From assembly GCA_036583965.1 (NCBI GenBank), contig JAZBQD010000027.1:18837001-18901000 (forward strand): DNA of 64,000 nt, written 5' to 3'. The notes under the pieces are model-generated. The model ran no database searches and was not told where the DNA came from. It worked only from the letters and a program-made list of their open reading frames with translations. The stretch comes from Prunella strophiata (Eukaryota; Chordata; Aves; Passeriformes; Prunellidae). Positions 14,901-26,808 of the stretch are shown here, piece by piece (position 1 is the stretch's first letter; every line of letters begins with the position of its first letter). Position numbers and translations under genes: made by a program.

Positions 14901-17900
14901 AAATCACCCTGATTAGTAGCAAGACACACTTGGCTGCTTTTGCTACCTGAAAATTCATGAGTGCCACTAACTGGTGAACCTTAGTAATGAACTCAGATGC
15001 TCTTTCTCTCCGAAGCTCAGGGCATTTACTCTCTTTGCCACTTCCTTGGAATAACCTTCCACCTCACAAGTGTATTAATCCACAGGCAACAAGGTCCCTG
15101 TAACATCTGCCAGGCTGTCAGTGATTGCCAACACACAGCAACATCTATGTCAAGGGTAAATGAAATATGGGGGGAAATGTCACCAGCAGATTGGAAGCTG
15201 TGCAATATATACCAACAGAGTCTTTTCCCCAGTGACTTTCCACATATGTTGCACAAATGTTTTGTTTCTTCATTCTTTGCTGACCTTCTGATGGGTGTAT
15301 CATTTGTGATGATATATTGAGAGCTAAGCTGTGCTCTGCTGTCTTCAAATTAAATAAAATTAGTTTCTGAAAAACTGTAAAACAGTTGAACAGCATAGAG
15401 TGACAGTCTTATTACCATGAAAGGTGAAAGCTAGGCACTAGAGAAACTATACCCCTCTATTTCTTAGATTACTCATTATCTGAAGATTAACAGGAGAAGG
15501 ACCTGGAAGCCTGTCAAACACCAAATCAAGAGCTCCCACAGGAGTTCAGACAGCAAAAAGTGTTATCAAAGAAGAGGATTTATGGGATTATGTTTGTAGC
15601 GACAGGATTAAGTTTTGCCCAACAAGCTGCAGTATCAGAAATAACAAGGTCATTTTTCTGTTAAGATGAGGGAAGAATGCACTTGTTTTGCAAGCAAGAA
15701 AATGAATGTGGGATTAACCAATAAAAGAATTCCACAAAATTACTCCAGTTGTGAAATCAAGGCAAATCTTAATCCTATAGCTTTGTACATAAAAAAGAGC
15801 CCACTGGAGGGAAAGAGCAAAATTCTGGTGCCGACATAAAATCCCATCCACCACAGATGTGACAGCAACTCTCTACCATAATAACAGGAAGCCCTTGCCA
15901 CTCAGAAGGCATCTACACAGACACCTTCCCACACAGGCAGCTGACTGTGGGAATCTCTGCAGAAATTCACTAGAATAGCTCATGCAGTGTAACTGTCTGC
16001 AATAATATAGATCTTGGAATGGCTTTTTGCCTTCATTTTGCTCTCTGATTTAGAATCAAAATATTCAAATATATGGAATGTTATGGCTTAGTCTGCAGCT
16101 TGCTCTCCAGTCAGGAGAGGATTGACAAGGCAAGGCCAAATCAGCTGCAGTTCTCTGTGCATTAGCAATGGCCAGGGAGGTCTGAATGACACCAGTCATG
16201 CAATGGGGTATTTATGTTGGGTTTTAAACCCAATGGAACCAAGACTTCAGTCCTAAAAGCTCTGAACAAATAGTTCACAAATAAAACATGCAAATTTCAA
16301 GGGATTTGTTGTAATTACACAATGATGACACTAGAATTACTGCTGCCAAGAGTTCCTCACAGGCACAGCTGGAGTGCTGTGGAGGCGGTGGCTGAGTCAG
16401 GCTTGATGGATGTATCCATAGGTTGTACCTGCATTTGATAAGAATCTTCTGTCCCACAGTTCATTGCCTCACTCAGTGCCCAGCTGAGTGTTCAGAGTCA
16501 CTGAAGTGCTTTCTGGCCTGGCACACTTTCTCTGTTCTTTCCAGTTTGGGCATTCCTTATCTCAACTCCAGGTGTAATCAGTCACAGCCACTATCCAACA
16601 GTGGATGTTGAGCTGGCCCACTGACATTTACCTGCCTGCCATCATCTGGAATCAGATGTCAGACAGCTGCTGATAAAACTTAGCCAGTTGATTAATGCAT
16701 TTTTTTCTGTGTCTCATCAAGAGTATTATTAGAACAAAACCAGCAAAGTGAGGCTATATTGTGGTTTCCCTAAATTTATCCAGTATTGATGTTTCTGTCC
16801 TGATTTTTTTAATCCTCTTAATTGCCAAATGTCATTAACAACACAGATGAAGTCACTAGTTACAACAGCAAGCTCTAAAACATAATCTTGCCATAAAAAG
16901 TCCCATACCTTTTCACAAGTTCTGTTCTTAGCAGTGCTGACTCCATCCTCCTTCGTCACCAGAGCACTGCTAACTGAATTCTAGTCTCCTCCTATCTTCT
17001 TGGCCCCTCCTTTTATTACTCCTCAGTGTCATTAGCTATATCTGTGCCCTATTAAGGGCACACCTGTTCCAAATCCTAGTAATCAGAACAGCTGCAACTC
17101 TTTAGGGGGTGAAATTACCTTCAGTACTACCTCCCACAGCCAAATATTCAAATTTTGAGTAATGTTGATTAGTTATGAGTAGACATAAATATCACATATT
17201 ATTGGTTTTGTTGCAAGGATCAATTTCACCTTGTATTAATTAAAAGTTAGCTCATATGTCAGCCTGTGAAACTTACTATTTCCAAATATTTCTTTTTCAG
17301 AAAAAGTTAAATCCACTAGCAGTTCACCAAAAGTGCAAAGAAGAAGCATAGAGTCACCACAATCACATGTATATCAAAAGTCATTTGTACTTGAGAATAG
17401 CTGCATTTCCAGTTGTCTTGAACTGCTGATCTGCAGAATTTCTGATGGTAGTTTTGGGGAACTGGGATGAATACACTGTAATGGTTTTCTTCCCAGCCTT
17501 TAGCTGCTCTCTTTCTTTCAACTGTATCCTAAAATACATTAAGTACTTTCCTCATGTGACTATCTAAGCAAATTCTGTATTGCCAACAAGATGTGATACT
17601 ACTGCAGATGGGAGCAGCTATCATTCTTCTTTTTCAAGATCAAAGTGGTGCACAATGTCAGCAGTATGAGAGTCTCTATGACACTGCTGCATAATAATTT
17701 ATCAATTATTTCCCATTTAGAAGAACTTGATGGAGGCTGGCATGTATAAATCTCTATATGCTATTTCTTCAGATTTCACTTTCTATTTCCTTCAGGCCAA
17801 ATAGACTCGGCTAATCTAAGACTAAAACCTGGCATTATTTCTGCTGTAATAAAATTCACTGACGGTTCTCAACTTCTGCATAAAACATAATTTGTGCATA

Positions 17901-20900
17901 ATAATGTGTGCAAAAAGTCACAATTAAGTTTCAAAGAACTTAACCATGATAATAATTTTTATACTTCATTAAAACAGCTATAATTTAAAATTTTACTGCA
18001 TAATTGTAAACTTTCCAGTTAGCTTATGTATTTTTTTATTTTCTCCTACTCTCTTTTCACTAAAAAATAAACAAAAAAACCCCCAAAAATTACAGAAAAT
18101 AAGTTACAAAAAAAGGGAAATAATACAATTTTGTTTTCACCAGAGAGGTTTAAGTATAGACCTGTAAGTGCAGGTATATGAGTTGGTAAGCTGTATTTTG
18201 GGCCTGCCTGCATACCAAAACACTGCCTACACTGGCCATCACATATACTGAATCATTCAGACTCCTCAAACAAATTTACAGATATAAAAATAAAAGTGAA
18301 ATAAGGCCTCTATGTTGTCTTTACATTTTTTGGTGATAAATTATGTACTTTTTATTCAAACAACTGGGATACATCACTAAGGGTGGGTGTGAACTGCTAG
18401 ATTTTTTGTTGCTATCTAACAGCATGGTCACAGGAGTATACAGCCATACTATAACTTTAGGCCAAGTAAACAGAAAATATAACCTCAATATGTGTTTGTG
18501 CTTTGTATCTAACCATGAAAGATTCATTGTCTAAATATGTCATTGCAGCCAGTGATTCAGAAGTAGAACACTTCCATCTGGCAACAGATGGTCAAGATGG
18601 ATCTTATTTACAGGAGAGTCTTCTGCTAAAAGAACTAGTCTTCAAAATCTGTATAATCAGATAAGCAGGTTCTTTCTAGTACTATTGCCAATGAGAAACC
18701 ACATCAGAACGTTATCTCACAAGTTCAATCAACTCTGTATACACCTACACCTCTGCTTAATTAGGCATCCTTCTAGTGTATCACAGCCACTTCTGCATCT
18801 CACTGCTAATTTTCTCATTGATAAGGTGCACATTAGACATGTAACAGCTGTTCAGTTTAACACATTAGTCAGTGCTCTCTGTCATTCAGTGTGCTGTGAG
18901 GAGCTTATCAGCAGCTGTCCTTATTGACTGAGGGATGCTTGCAGCTTCCTACTAGCATTTGCCAAGGATTTGCAAAGCCATCCCCTCAGACTGAACCTAC
19001 TGCATTGTTTCACGTGTTCAGTCACCCATTCACAAGAGACAGTGTCTGTGGGAGGGATAAGATGGTTGCTAACCAAGTTGGTCTATCCTATTTCCTTCCT
19101 CACCACACCAGGTATGTGGTGCCCCTCACTGACTTCCTTCTCTAAAGGTTTGTGGAAGAACAACCATTCAATACTTACTCTTTGTGAAACTCCAATAGAT
19201 TCTGTTTCATGGTAAATAGAAAAAAAGAAAAAAAAGGTTACTTTCACTGAATTACTTGTTCTTTGGGAGTTGTTCACTCAGCTCTGAAGAAAAGGGCTTA
19301 AACATCAGTTCTACTGGAGAGTTATGAGTCATCAGATAAGAAAAATCAGCTCTCTCATTTTTATGTGATGTGGTAAACAAGAAAAGCACTGCAGAATTAA
19401 CTCAGTGCTTGCTTTGGTCACAGAATCTGAAGTGGCTGTTGCCATGGGTACATAGAATCAAGTATTTAAAGGGGATTTAAGGACATGAAGAAGGAGAAAT
19501 GACAACACATCATGGAAGATTCAGGAACTGTAGATGCCTGAAGAAAATGATGATCTGAAACACTAGAGACACGGAAAAGAAAGGAAGCCATTCATGCGAT
19601 GAACACAAGATGAGAGAAAAGACAGCTCACTGTGCTATCAAGGTGGAGAAATAAAAAGCAGAAACTGGCAGGCACACCAAGAGGCAAAGATGATCAGGTA
19701 ACTCCAAAGGAAGAGGAAGGGGCAATGAAAATAAGCAGGATCATGAGGACATTGCATTGTATTATGCAGAAAATCATAACAGAGACAAGAAAAGGACAAA
19801 AATAAGGCATAAAGAAATAGCAGACAGAGGATAAGGGCAGAAGCAGATTTACAACACAAAACCCTGGTATGTATGAATGATTGAGGATGTTCATTGAAGA
19901 GGCTATGAGCAAGTTAGCAAAGCAAAGATGGTGTGGCAGGAGCAAAGAATACTTGTCCTGAGCTACAAAAAGTTATCATGGGAGAAAAGAAGCATTCATT
20001 AATCCTAATTCATGCTGATAAATGTCACTGTAAAGTTTCATCAAGAGCAGGATCAAAGAGCTGCCAGCTAGCAAAGACTGCCTTCTCTTGTCTTTAATGG
20101 AATTCTTCCAGACCCAGGAGAAGGAACATACATGAAATATAGTATTAAATAAAGTTCAAGGTGACTCAATGTCTAATCTTAGAAGGCAGGGTTTAGTTGC
20201 TTGGTCACTCAATAGAGGACTTTTTTCTGATGAGAGACATTTTAAGGAAGGGATTCTAAGCAGGTATAGAAGATAAAATTAAGTAGTATCATCAAGTGAG
20301 CCAGTGACACAGCTGCTAAAATCTGACTTTTAAGATAAAGTAGTTTAAGAAACCCCAACAGTAAGCAACACCTGAGAAGTATTTGCATAAAGGAAAAGAA
20401 CCTCTAGAGGGAAAGCTTGTTGAAAGAGCAGTTGTGATGAGGATACCAGCATCAAAAAGAACTTGGTCACCAGAAAAGGGATATAAATGTAAATAAAGTG
20501 AAATTACATTTCACAGTTAAAAATGTGACAGATGCTAAAGAAATAAGGAGGGCTACTGTGGATGAAGCAGAATCTAGGGGGCAAATCAGTGTAAAAGCTG
20601 TTCTAGTGAGTAGTGTCAAAATCATGTCATCCCCACAACTGCCTGCTGGGTCTCTGTTGTGAGATCAGAAAATGTCCATGCAGCTGTTCTTACCTCAAGT
20701 CACTTACTAGAAAACACAAGGCTTGTAGGCAGCTAACACAGACTACTGGGACAATGGCAGTACTTGAAAATGTGCAATGACATCTATACATTTGAATGAA
20801 CCATTGAAAGCTTTAGCATATTCTGGGAGAACAACTGTGTGGGCAAAGACAGATGCAGCCTAAAATGACTTCTACACAATTAAGCACACAGCTCAGAATT

Positions 20901-23900
20901 TCACACACACACTGTGTTGAAAACTATGGATAGTAACCATGATCCATCTTCAGTTTAGCTACAGCTATGAGTTACATTTCTACTTGGCTTCTAGCTAACT
21001 TCTCTAAACAAAATTAATAAATGCTAAACACCACATAGTAAAAAAGAGTGCAAATGCACCCCACTACCACAGACAGTCACAATTTTTTTCTGGTTTTGTT
21101 TTAAATAGCATCAGTATAGTGTCTGTTTCTGAGATCCAGATGCTATTGCAACAAAAACAGTAGAAGAGATAGATGGAAAGACAAATTAACATCTTGCTGC
21201 ACATCTTTAAAAAGAATGTATTATGAATAGACTTTTATCAAGGTAGGCAGCAGTAGTAATAATAGAACAGGCAGTGACTAGCTCACACTGAAATCTGACA
21301 CTGACATTTGAAGGACAACTTGAACTGTGATATTTGAAAGATTGTGGAAGAGAAGTTAATGGTTCTTGATAAGGGCAGTTTTTAATTCCTTTTTGTCATT
21401 CTTAGAAAGAAAGGACTAATGACCTTGCTTTTGCTGTTGAAATGAATTGGACTTTTGGCCTTAATGTGCAGAAGGACAGATCTCAAGAGATTGCTATTTT
21501 CTGAACAAGTCTGTGGCTTTACTTTGGGGGTATCACTTTACACACTTTTATACATAATTTCAAGTACTTGGTGATACGAATTTCTTGAGATGTAATTCAT
21601 ACATTTTAAAAATGGTCTTTGGAATTGCTTACATTGGTGTCCATCCGGACTTACTAGTCAGTGAAGTGCTAGCTTCAGCTGTCTTGAAAACCTGCTTGTT
21701 ACTCATAGTGAATTTTAAAACAGATTTCCAAGTTGTTCAAAATGAGATTTTAAGTGACAATGGATTGATCTTCTGGCACTTCAAATATTTACATCAGAAA
21801 AACTTTGCAGAGTATACAGCAGTTAGGAATGGGCTTGATGGATTAAAAAGGATGGGAAATAAATACTGCTGACACCACAGGTCCACCAGGTGAACCTGTC
21901 TCTGGGTGGCCTTACACTGGTTGGTTTCTCACTACCTCCTCACCAGTCAATCTCTACTGAAGATGTCTCTTCATTTCAGCTGGAATAATTACTTTCTTCA
22001 AGTTATCCAAAGATACACAAACATGTAATTGCTGCTTTCCAAGAATAATCAGTTTTCCTAAGTATTTCTAGTGTATATAAAAGAAACCTCAGAGTAGATA
22101 GGTAGTAGAAAGCTAGTAGGAAGCTCAAGGTTATAATTCCTATAAGAAGACACATTTGTGTTTGGATTTTATGAATAGTTCATGACCAGTGACATGCATT
22201 AGGAAATATCTCTAGTACCAACATGTTAGACTGTGGTATTGTAGAAGCAACCTGGGGGAGGTGCTGGGCAAGAGGAAGGTGGAAACAAATTCTGTAAAAT
22301 TTTACAGCCATACTTTCCCAATAGGCTTTACTACAAGGAATGACACTTGTTTTAGAGCCCCATATTCCTGTATTTCACACATACTTAGAACCCCTCAGCT
22401 TCATTATTGAAAGTCTTTTCCCAGGAAACCAAGGCTAAGGGATGTGGCTGGAGAAAGGTTTCACACAGAAGATTAAGATCTTTTAGCTATAGCTACATAA
22501 ATGTAAATTTGGAAAAGAAGCTAGAACTTGTGTCCTTTGTACTTCCATCCATTGCTGTTATCTATACCTGCATCTCTTCATGATCCCAATACCTTTTGTT
22601 TCCTTCTGTACCTGGACCATGTACAAAGGTACAGTTTGTCTCAGAGATCTCAGCTCTGGCCATACAAACTTGAAATTTTAGCTGTTAGTAGCAATTTAGA
22701 AACATTGGAAGCACTGTGTACAAAAAGACTACAGACCTATCCAGCTTTATAACTTTTCTGAATGATCACTGTTGCTCCAGAAAACATTTAACTCCAATAA
22801 TGTATTGTTTTGTAGAAGGATGAACTTCTTCCTATTCTGAGTAGTTGATCTATTTATGCCCCAAGGCTTAGACATTCTTGGTGCTACAGTGCATGCAAAT
22901 ATATGTAAAGTTCAGCATGAAGAAGCATCATATATAGAATTGAACAGCTCTACTGCAGAAAGTATCTTCTGTCAAAATCCAAAAATCATTTGTGAGTTTG
23001 CAACTGTATATTAGTAGAAAAACCTACTTGACAAAATATACAAATATAGATTTTTTTTAAAAAAACCACCCCATATATTCCCTTCCAGTACACTTTATTC
23101 CCTGCTCACGAAGCCCTTGAAATCAGCAAAAACATTCCTGTTTACATCCTGCAAGCTTTGCACAGTTTCATCCTGTTTTTGATGAACACCCTTAGAAATC
23201 AGACTCCATTTTTCCAGGGAAGTTGTATCCAGTTTTGCTACAGCTGTGTGATGCTTTGGCTCCTTATTTACATACCAATCCCTCACTCACTGCATACAAA
23301 AAGTATTTTGTAAGCTGTACAAATAGACATGTACCAGACTTCAAAAAAGGTAAAGCCTGTTGTATGTCCTGCTCTCTAAGGTTTCTGAAGATACAGCAAG
23401 GCTGCATATCAACCTCTGCTCTGCAGAGCAATCTTTAGCTATAATTAGTCTTCCTAAATACTAATCAGCATTTCATCTATGTGAGTTCTTATAATATATT
23501 CAATTCCCTAATGCATTAAAAAACATTTCACTGCATATTTCAATCTCTGGTTCATTTCTTCCAGAGGATAGATAATTTTAGGTAATTAAAAATATTAAAA
23601 ATTATTGCCATCCTTAGCAACATCAGTTACTCATTATGCCTGTTAAATCAACATTAATAGAACCTGGTACAAAGTAAGAAGAGTCTTTAGGAAGTATCCA
23701 TATGCATTAGGCACTTATGTAAACAAACTACCATACATGCTTTTAATGAAATTAAATGCTTGTGTTGTAGGAAAACAAGGTGCTCAAAGTACTTTAAAAA
23801 GGCAATGAAAGGAAAAGGCAGAGCACGGCAGAGCACTGGACTGGGGAGGGTCAGGACCATGAGCAGCATGGCGAGAGGCTGCTCTCGGTGGCTGTCTGCC

Positions 23901-24279
23901 CACACACAGCTGCTGCCAGGAGTAAGAGGAATAATGGGATAAGCATGGAAAAGCTCTAATAGCATGTGACTGCTTCTACATTACATGAACTTACTGGGAA
24001 AATCAAAAAAAAAATTAAAAGCCAAATATTTGAGTCTGTTTTTTGACTGAGCAAGTTTGATGCATAGTCACTTCTGAATGCACTGTGTGGATGCAGTGGA
24101 AAATCCCAACAGGAATTGTTGGTGCCAGCTGAAACAGGATTATGCACACATGACTGACAGTCTCTCACAGCTAAGTAAGGAGCAATGCAAATCACTGGTG
24201 ATTGATTTTTATTAATCAATTATGCTCAAAAGACAGCAGACTTCTACCTCCCATAGCAGAATTCCTGTTTGACTGCCAG
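11936..24279. other. Intergenic DNA, no gene recognised
   Basis: AT-rich sequence with only short chance open frames. The part from about 19,480 to 20,600 is rich in purines on the + strand (many GAAGA, AAGGA and AGAGA words). No exon with flanking splice signals, RNA gene or recognisable element was found. Confidence 0.5.
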
Positions 24280-24612
24280 GACTCTAGGGCTCGAGGTGGA
24301 CGTGAGCCTTGGTGTCACTCTTGTGTCCCAGGCAATGTCACCACCACCCATGCTCGCTGCTCAGCCCCAGCCTGGGCCCACCGCGCTTCGGGCAGCCCTG
24401 TCCGGCCTCCCTTTGCTCAGCCTGGCCCTCAGCCCGACCAGCAGGGGGGAAGCTGGATGAAAACACTGCTGCCACGTTCTTGCCCCGTGAAAAGGCAGGA
24501 GGGGCAGAGCAGCAGAGCCTCACAGGCCGGGAGCGCAGCGCTCGGCAGAGGCTCCAGCCCCGCGGCAGCCACGGCCCCGGACACCGCTCGGGCTGCCGGG
24601 CACAGGCCAACA
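24280..24612. promoter_or_regulatory. Isolated CpG-rich block (orphan CpG island candidate)
   Basis: A sharply bounded GC- and CpG-rich block within AT-rich intergenic DNA. CpG words are dense from about 24,290 (CTCGAGGTGGACG) to about 24,600 (CACCGCTCGGGCTGCCGGGC). It contains a CTCF-like core at 24436-24450. An AATAAA lies 47 bp after its right edge and an A16 run starts at 24721. Orphan CpG islands in vertebrates often mark enhancers, CTCF sites or promoters of non-coding transcripts. Which of these applies here is inference. Three overlapping open frames cross the block on both strands, which is a usual side effect of high GC and not evidence of a gene. Confidence 0.5.
24436..24450 (+). 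promoter_or_regulatory. CTCF-like core motif
   Basis: The sequence GACCAGCAGGGGGGA fits the CCAGCAGGGGG core of the vertebrate CTCF motif. The base after the G run is G or A instead of the favoured C, so the match is good but imperfect. It sits inside the CpG-rich block. Binding is inferred only. Confidence 0.35.
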
Positions 24613-24720
24613 CAAACCTGCCTGCACACCACGGATAAGCTATCTGCTGACTTGAAAGAATAAATAAGCTGCATGCTTTCTCTTCATACAATTGTATGGA
24701 GATCATCTTTTTCCTTGCAG

Positions 24721-24736
24721 AAAAAAAAAAAAAAAA
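24721..24736. repeat. Poly(A) run, 16 nt, downstream of an AATAAA
   Basis: An uninterrupted A16 run follows a pyrimidine-rich CTTTTTCCTTGCAG. An AATAAA hexamer lies at 24659-24664, 57 nt upstream, which is farther than the usual 10-30 nt. A retroposed transcript would explain a GC-rich body followed by a poly(A) tail, but I found no convincing target-site duplication. Confidence 0.6.
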
Positions 24737-25484
24737 GATCAGTGATGCTCCTGCACTGAGGAGCTGCAGAGACTGAAATAAAATGGCTCATGTCCTTTTT
24801 GTTTCTGTGCAAAATCCAGCACACAGATAAGAGCAGACAGTAGAGCAGGAAGCATGCTTGGGTTCATGTGCCTGGGCACTCAGCATTAGCAACATATCAT
24901 AACTCGTTCTGCTTGAGTGAACAGAGTGAAATACTTGTTCTCTCTCTTATTAAAGATGCTCTTAAAAAACATGCCTGGATGTCAGTCTCTGCTTCCATCT
25001 TCTCCTTTACTGAGTGCTTTCTAGGCTATAGAAAAACAATGAAGGAGCCAAATGCAGGCAAAAATGAGCCTTACTACAGAAGAGTGATACTGTCTTTGCG
25101 GTTGTTGATAATACCACCTCAAAAACATTTGAAACAGCTACTTAATTGAGCCTAACATGAAATACAGAAGCAATCTGCCTGGCCTGATTTTGAGTGTGTG
25201 CTGGGATTACTCCCTTCATTGCAGTACAGTTGCTTCTGAAGTGTGCCACTGCAAGTAGATCAGCTGAATTCTAAATTAAACCCTCTTCACAAGCATATTC
25301 AGCCTATACTCCACACTTTATATCATGCCTACCAATATATGTTCCCTAGAGGGTAATATAAACAATTATTATTTCTTTTTTATTAGTCATTGTTAGACAT
25401 TAAAAAAAGAGCAAGGTTTCTCTGTGCTCAGTGCTGTCTGTTTATCTCATTAGTGGTACACCCATTGATTGTTTTCAGGTCCTT

Positions 25485-25530
25485 AACTGTACAGTGGAGG
25501 CTAATTGTACAATAGAGGACAAATGTACAT
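25485..25530. repeat. Three TGTACA palindromes at exact 18-bp spacing
   Basis: TGTACA occurs at 25488-25493, 25506-25511 and 25524-25529. The first two copies share a longer degenerate 18-bp unit of the form AA-NTGTACANT-GAGG. This looks like a diverged 18-bp minisatellite of about 2.5 units. Confidence 0.7.
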
Positions 25531-26773
25531 CCTTTCCCTCACTTCCCCTTATACAATAACAAGTTCATTCTCAGGGCTCCAACATGCAGGCTGATTGCAA
25601 GTGCATCAATATGAATGTGGATTGATACACAGGAAACTGGGCAAAGCTACAAAGGAGTGTGAAGTACGTACGTGGGCAACCTTCACATGCAGCATGCTGC
25701 ACAGCTGAGAGGCAGCAGTGACAGAGGCTGACATCACTTTATCTGAACTGAAAGCTGTCTGTAGCTGTAAATGTAAAGGAGACCCCAAGGACTCTGATGG
25801 TATATTGATCCCCCACGAGAAAATGTCATTGAATTTAGTGTATACTAACACATTTTGTACAGTTTTGTAGTATTTACTCTAGAACAGCAATGATATTCCT
25901 ACTGAATTTCACATATTTTTGCCTTTCTTTAAGATCTTTATGCTATTTCTCTATGAGATTGTCCACTTGAAAAAGAAACATTTTCAGGCGTATCCAAATT
26001 TAGAGAATTTTGTATATGGGATAGCTTATATTCTTAATATTTTTATTCTTCAGTATTTATTGCAAAAACAAGCCTCCAACCTTCATTATACATTCTAGCA
26101 AGGCTGAAACCACACTAAAAACTCTCAATTTATGACTTGTACCCTGAAGATGAAGGTTTTCTCTAGCAGAGATATTGGCCAAAATAGGGAGATTTTAGTC
26201 CTCATGATGTTCAGTGACATATGTGGCAAATCATTAGTTCAGAAGGTAAAAAATCCAAAGGGAGGAGAATTGCTCTAAGGTCCCCTTGTAATGTGACAGA
26301 CCACTGGTGCAGAGTGCTGTTGGTGCTGTGAAGAGCCATTTGTAGGCAGAAGATGCCCCAATGTCACAACTGTGACTGCAGGCACACAGTTCTGAGCAGG
26401 CTACAAACAGCAGGCTTTCCCAAGGCAGCACCCACGGAACGTATCCCTGCAATGCCTGGGGTGGTTACCATCACTTCTCTTTGGACTACACACAGGAGAG
26501 ATTTGTATATTTATTTTCCTGCTGAATTTGAAAGATTAGAAAAAAGTAAATGCAGCATTGAAGCAAAAGTGAGTTTAAGGGAATTTTGGAATTTTTGCAT
26601 ATTTCTATAAACAAGGTTTCTTCAATCTTAGGCCTGAAAGTTCAATTTATTTCAAGAAGTCTATTTAAAATAAAGCAGGAAGATTTGAAAGACACCATTC
26701 TTAAAACATGTCACCCTATTCTTCTCTGACTGTTTTTTGTTAATAGAGATATCTGAAGTAGGCCATGAAAACA

Positions 26774-26808
26774 GTATATACATATATATTCATATATATA
26801 TATATTTA
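26774..26808. repeat. TA/CATA-rich microsatellite
   Basis: Alternating TA dinucleotides interrupted by CATA and TTCA, roughly 35 bp long. Simple sequence repeat. Confidence 0.9.

Noticed and set aside
24202..24706. Several 60-153 codon frames on both strands in the CpG-rich block
   Set aside because: High GC lowers stop frequency in all frames. The translations are Ala/Pro/Arg/Ser-rich with no domain. Kept as a regulatory candidate only.
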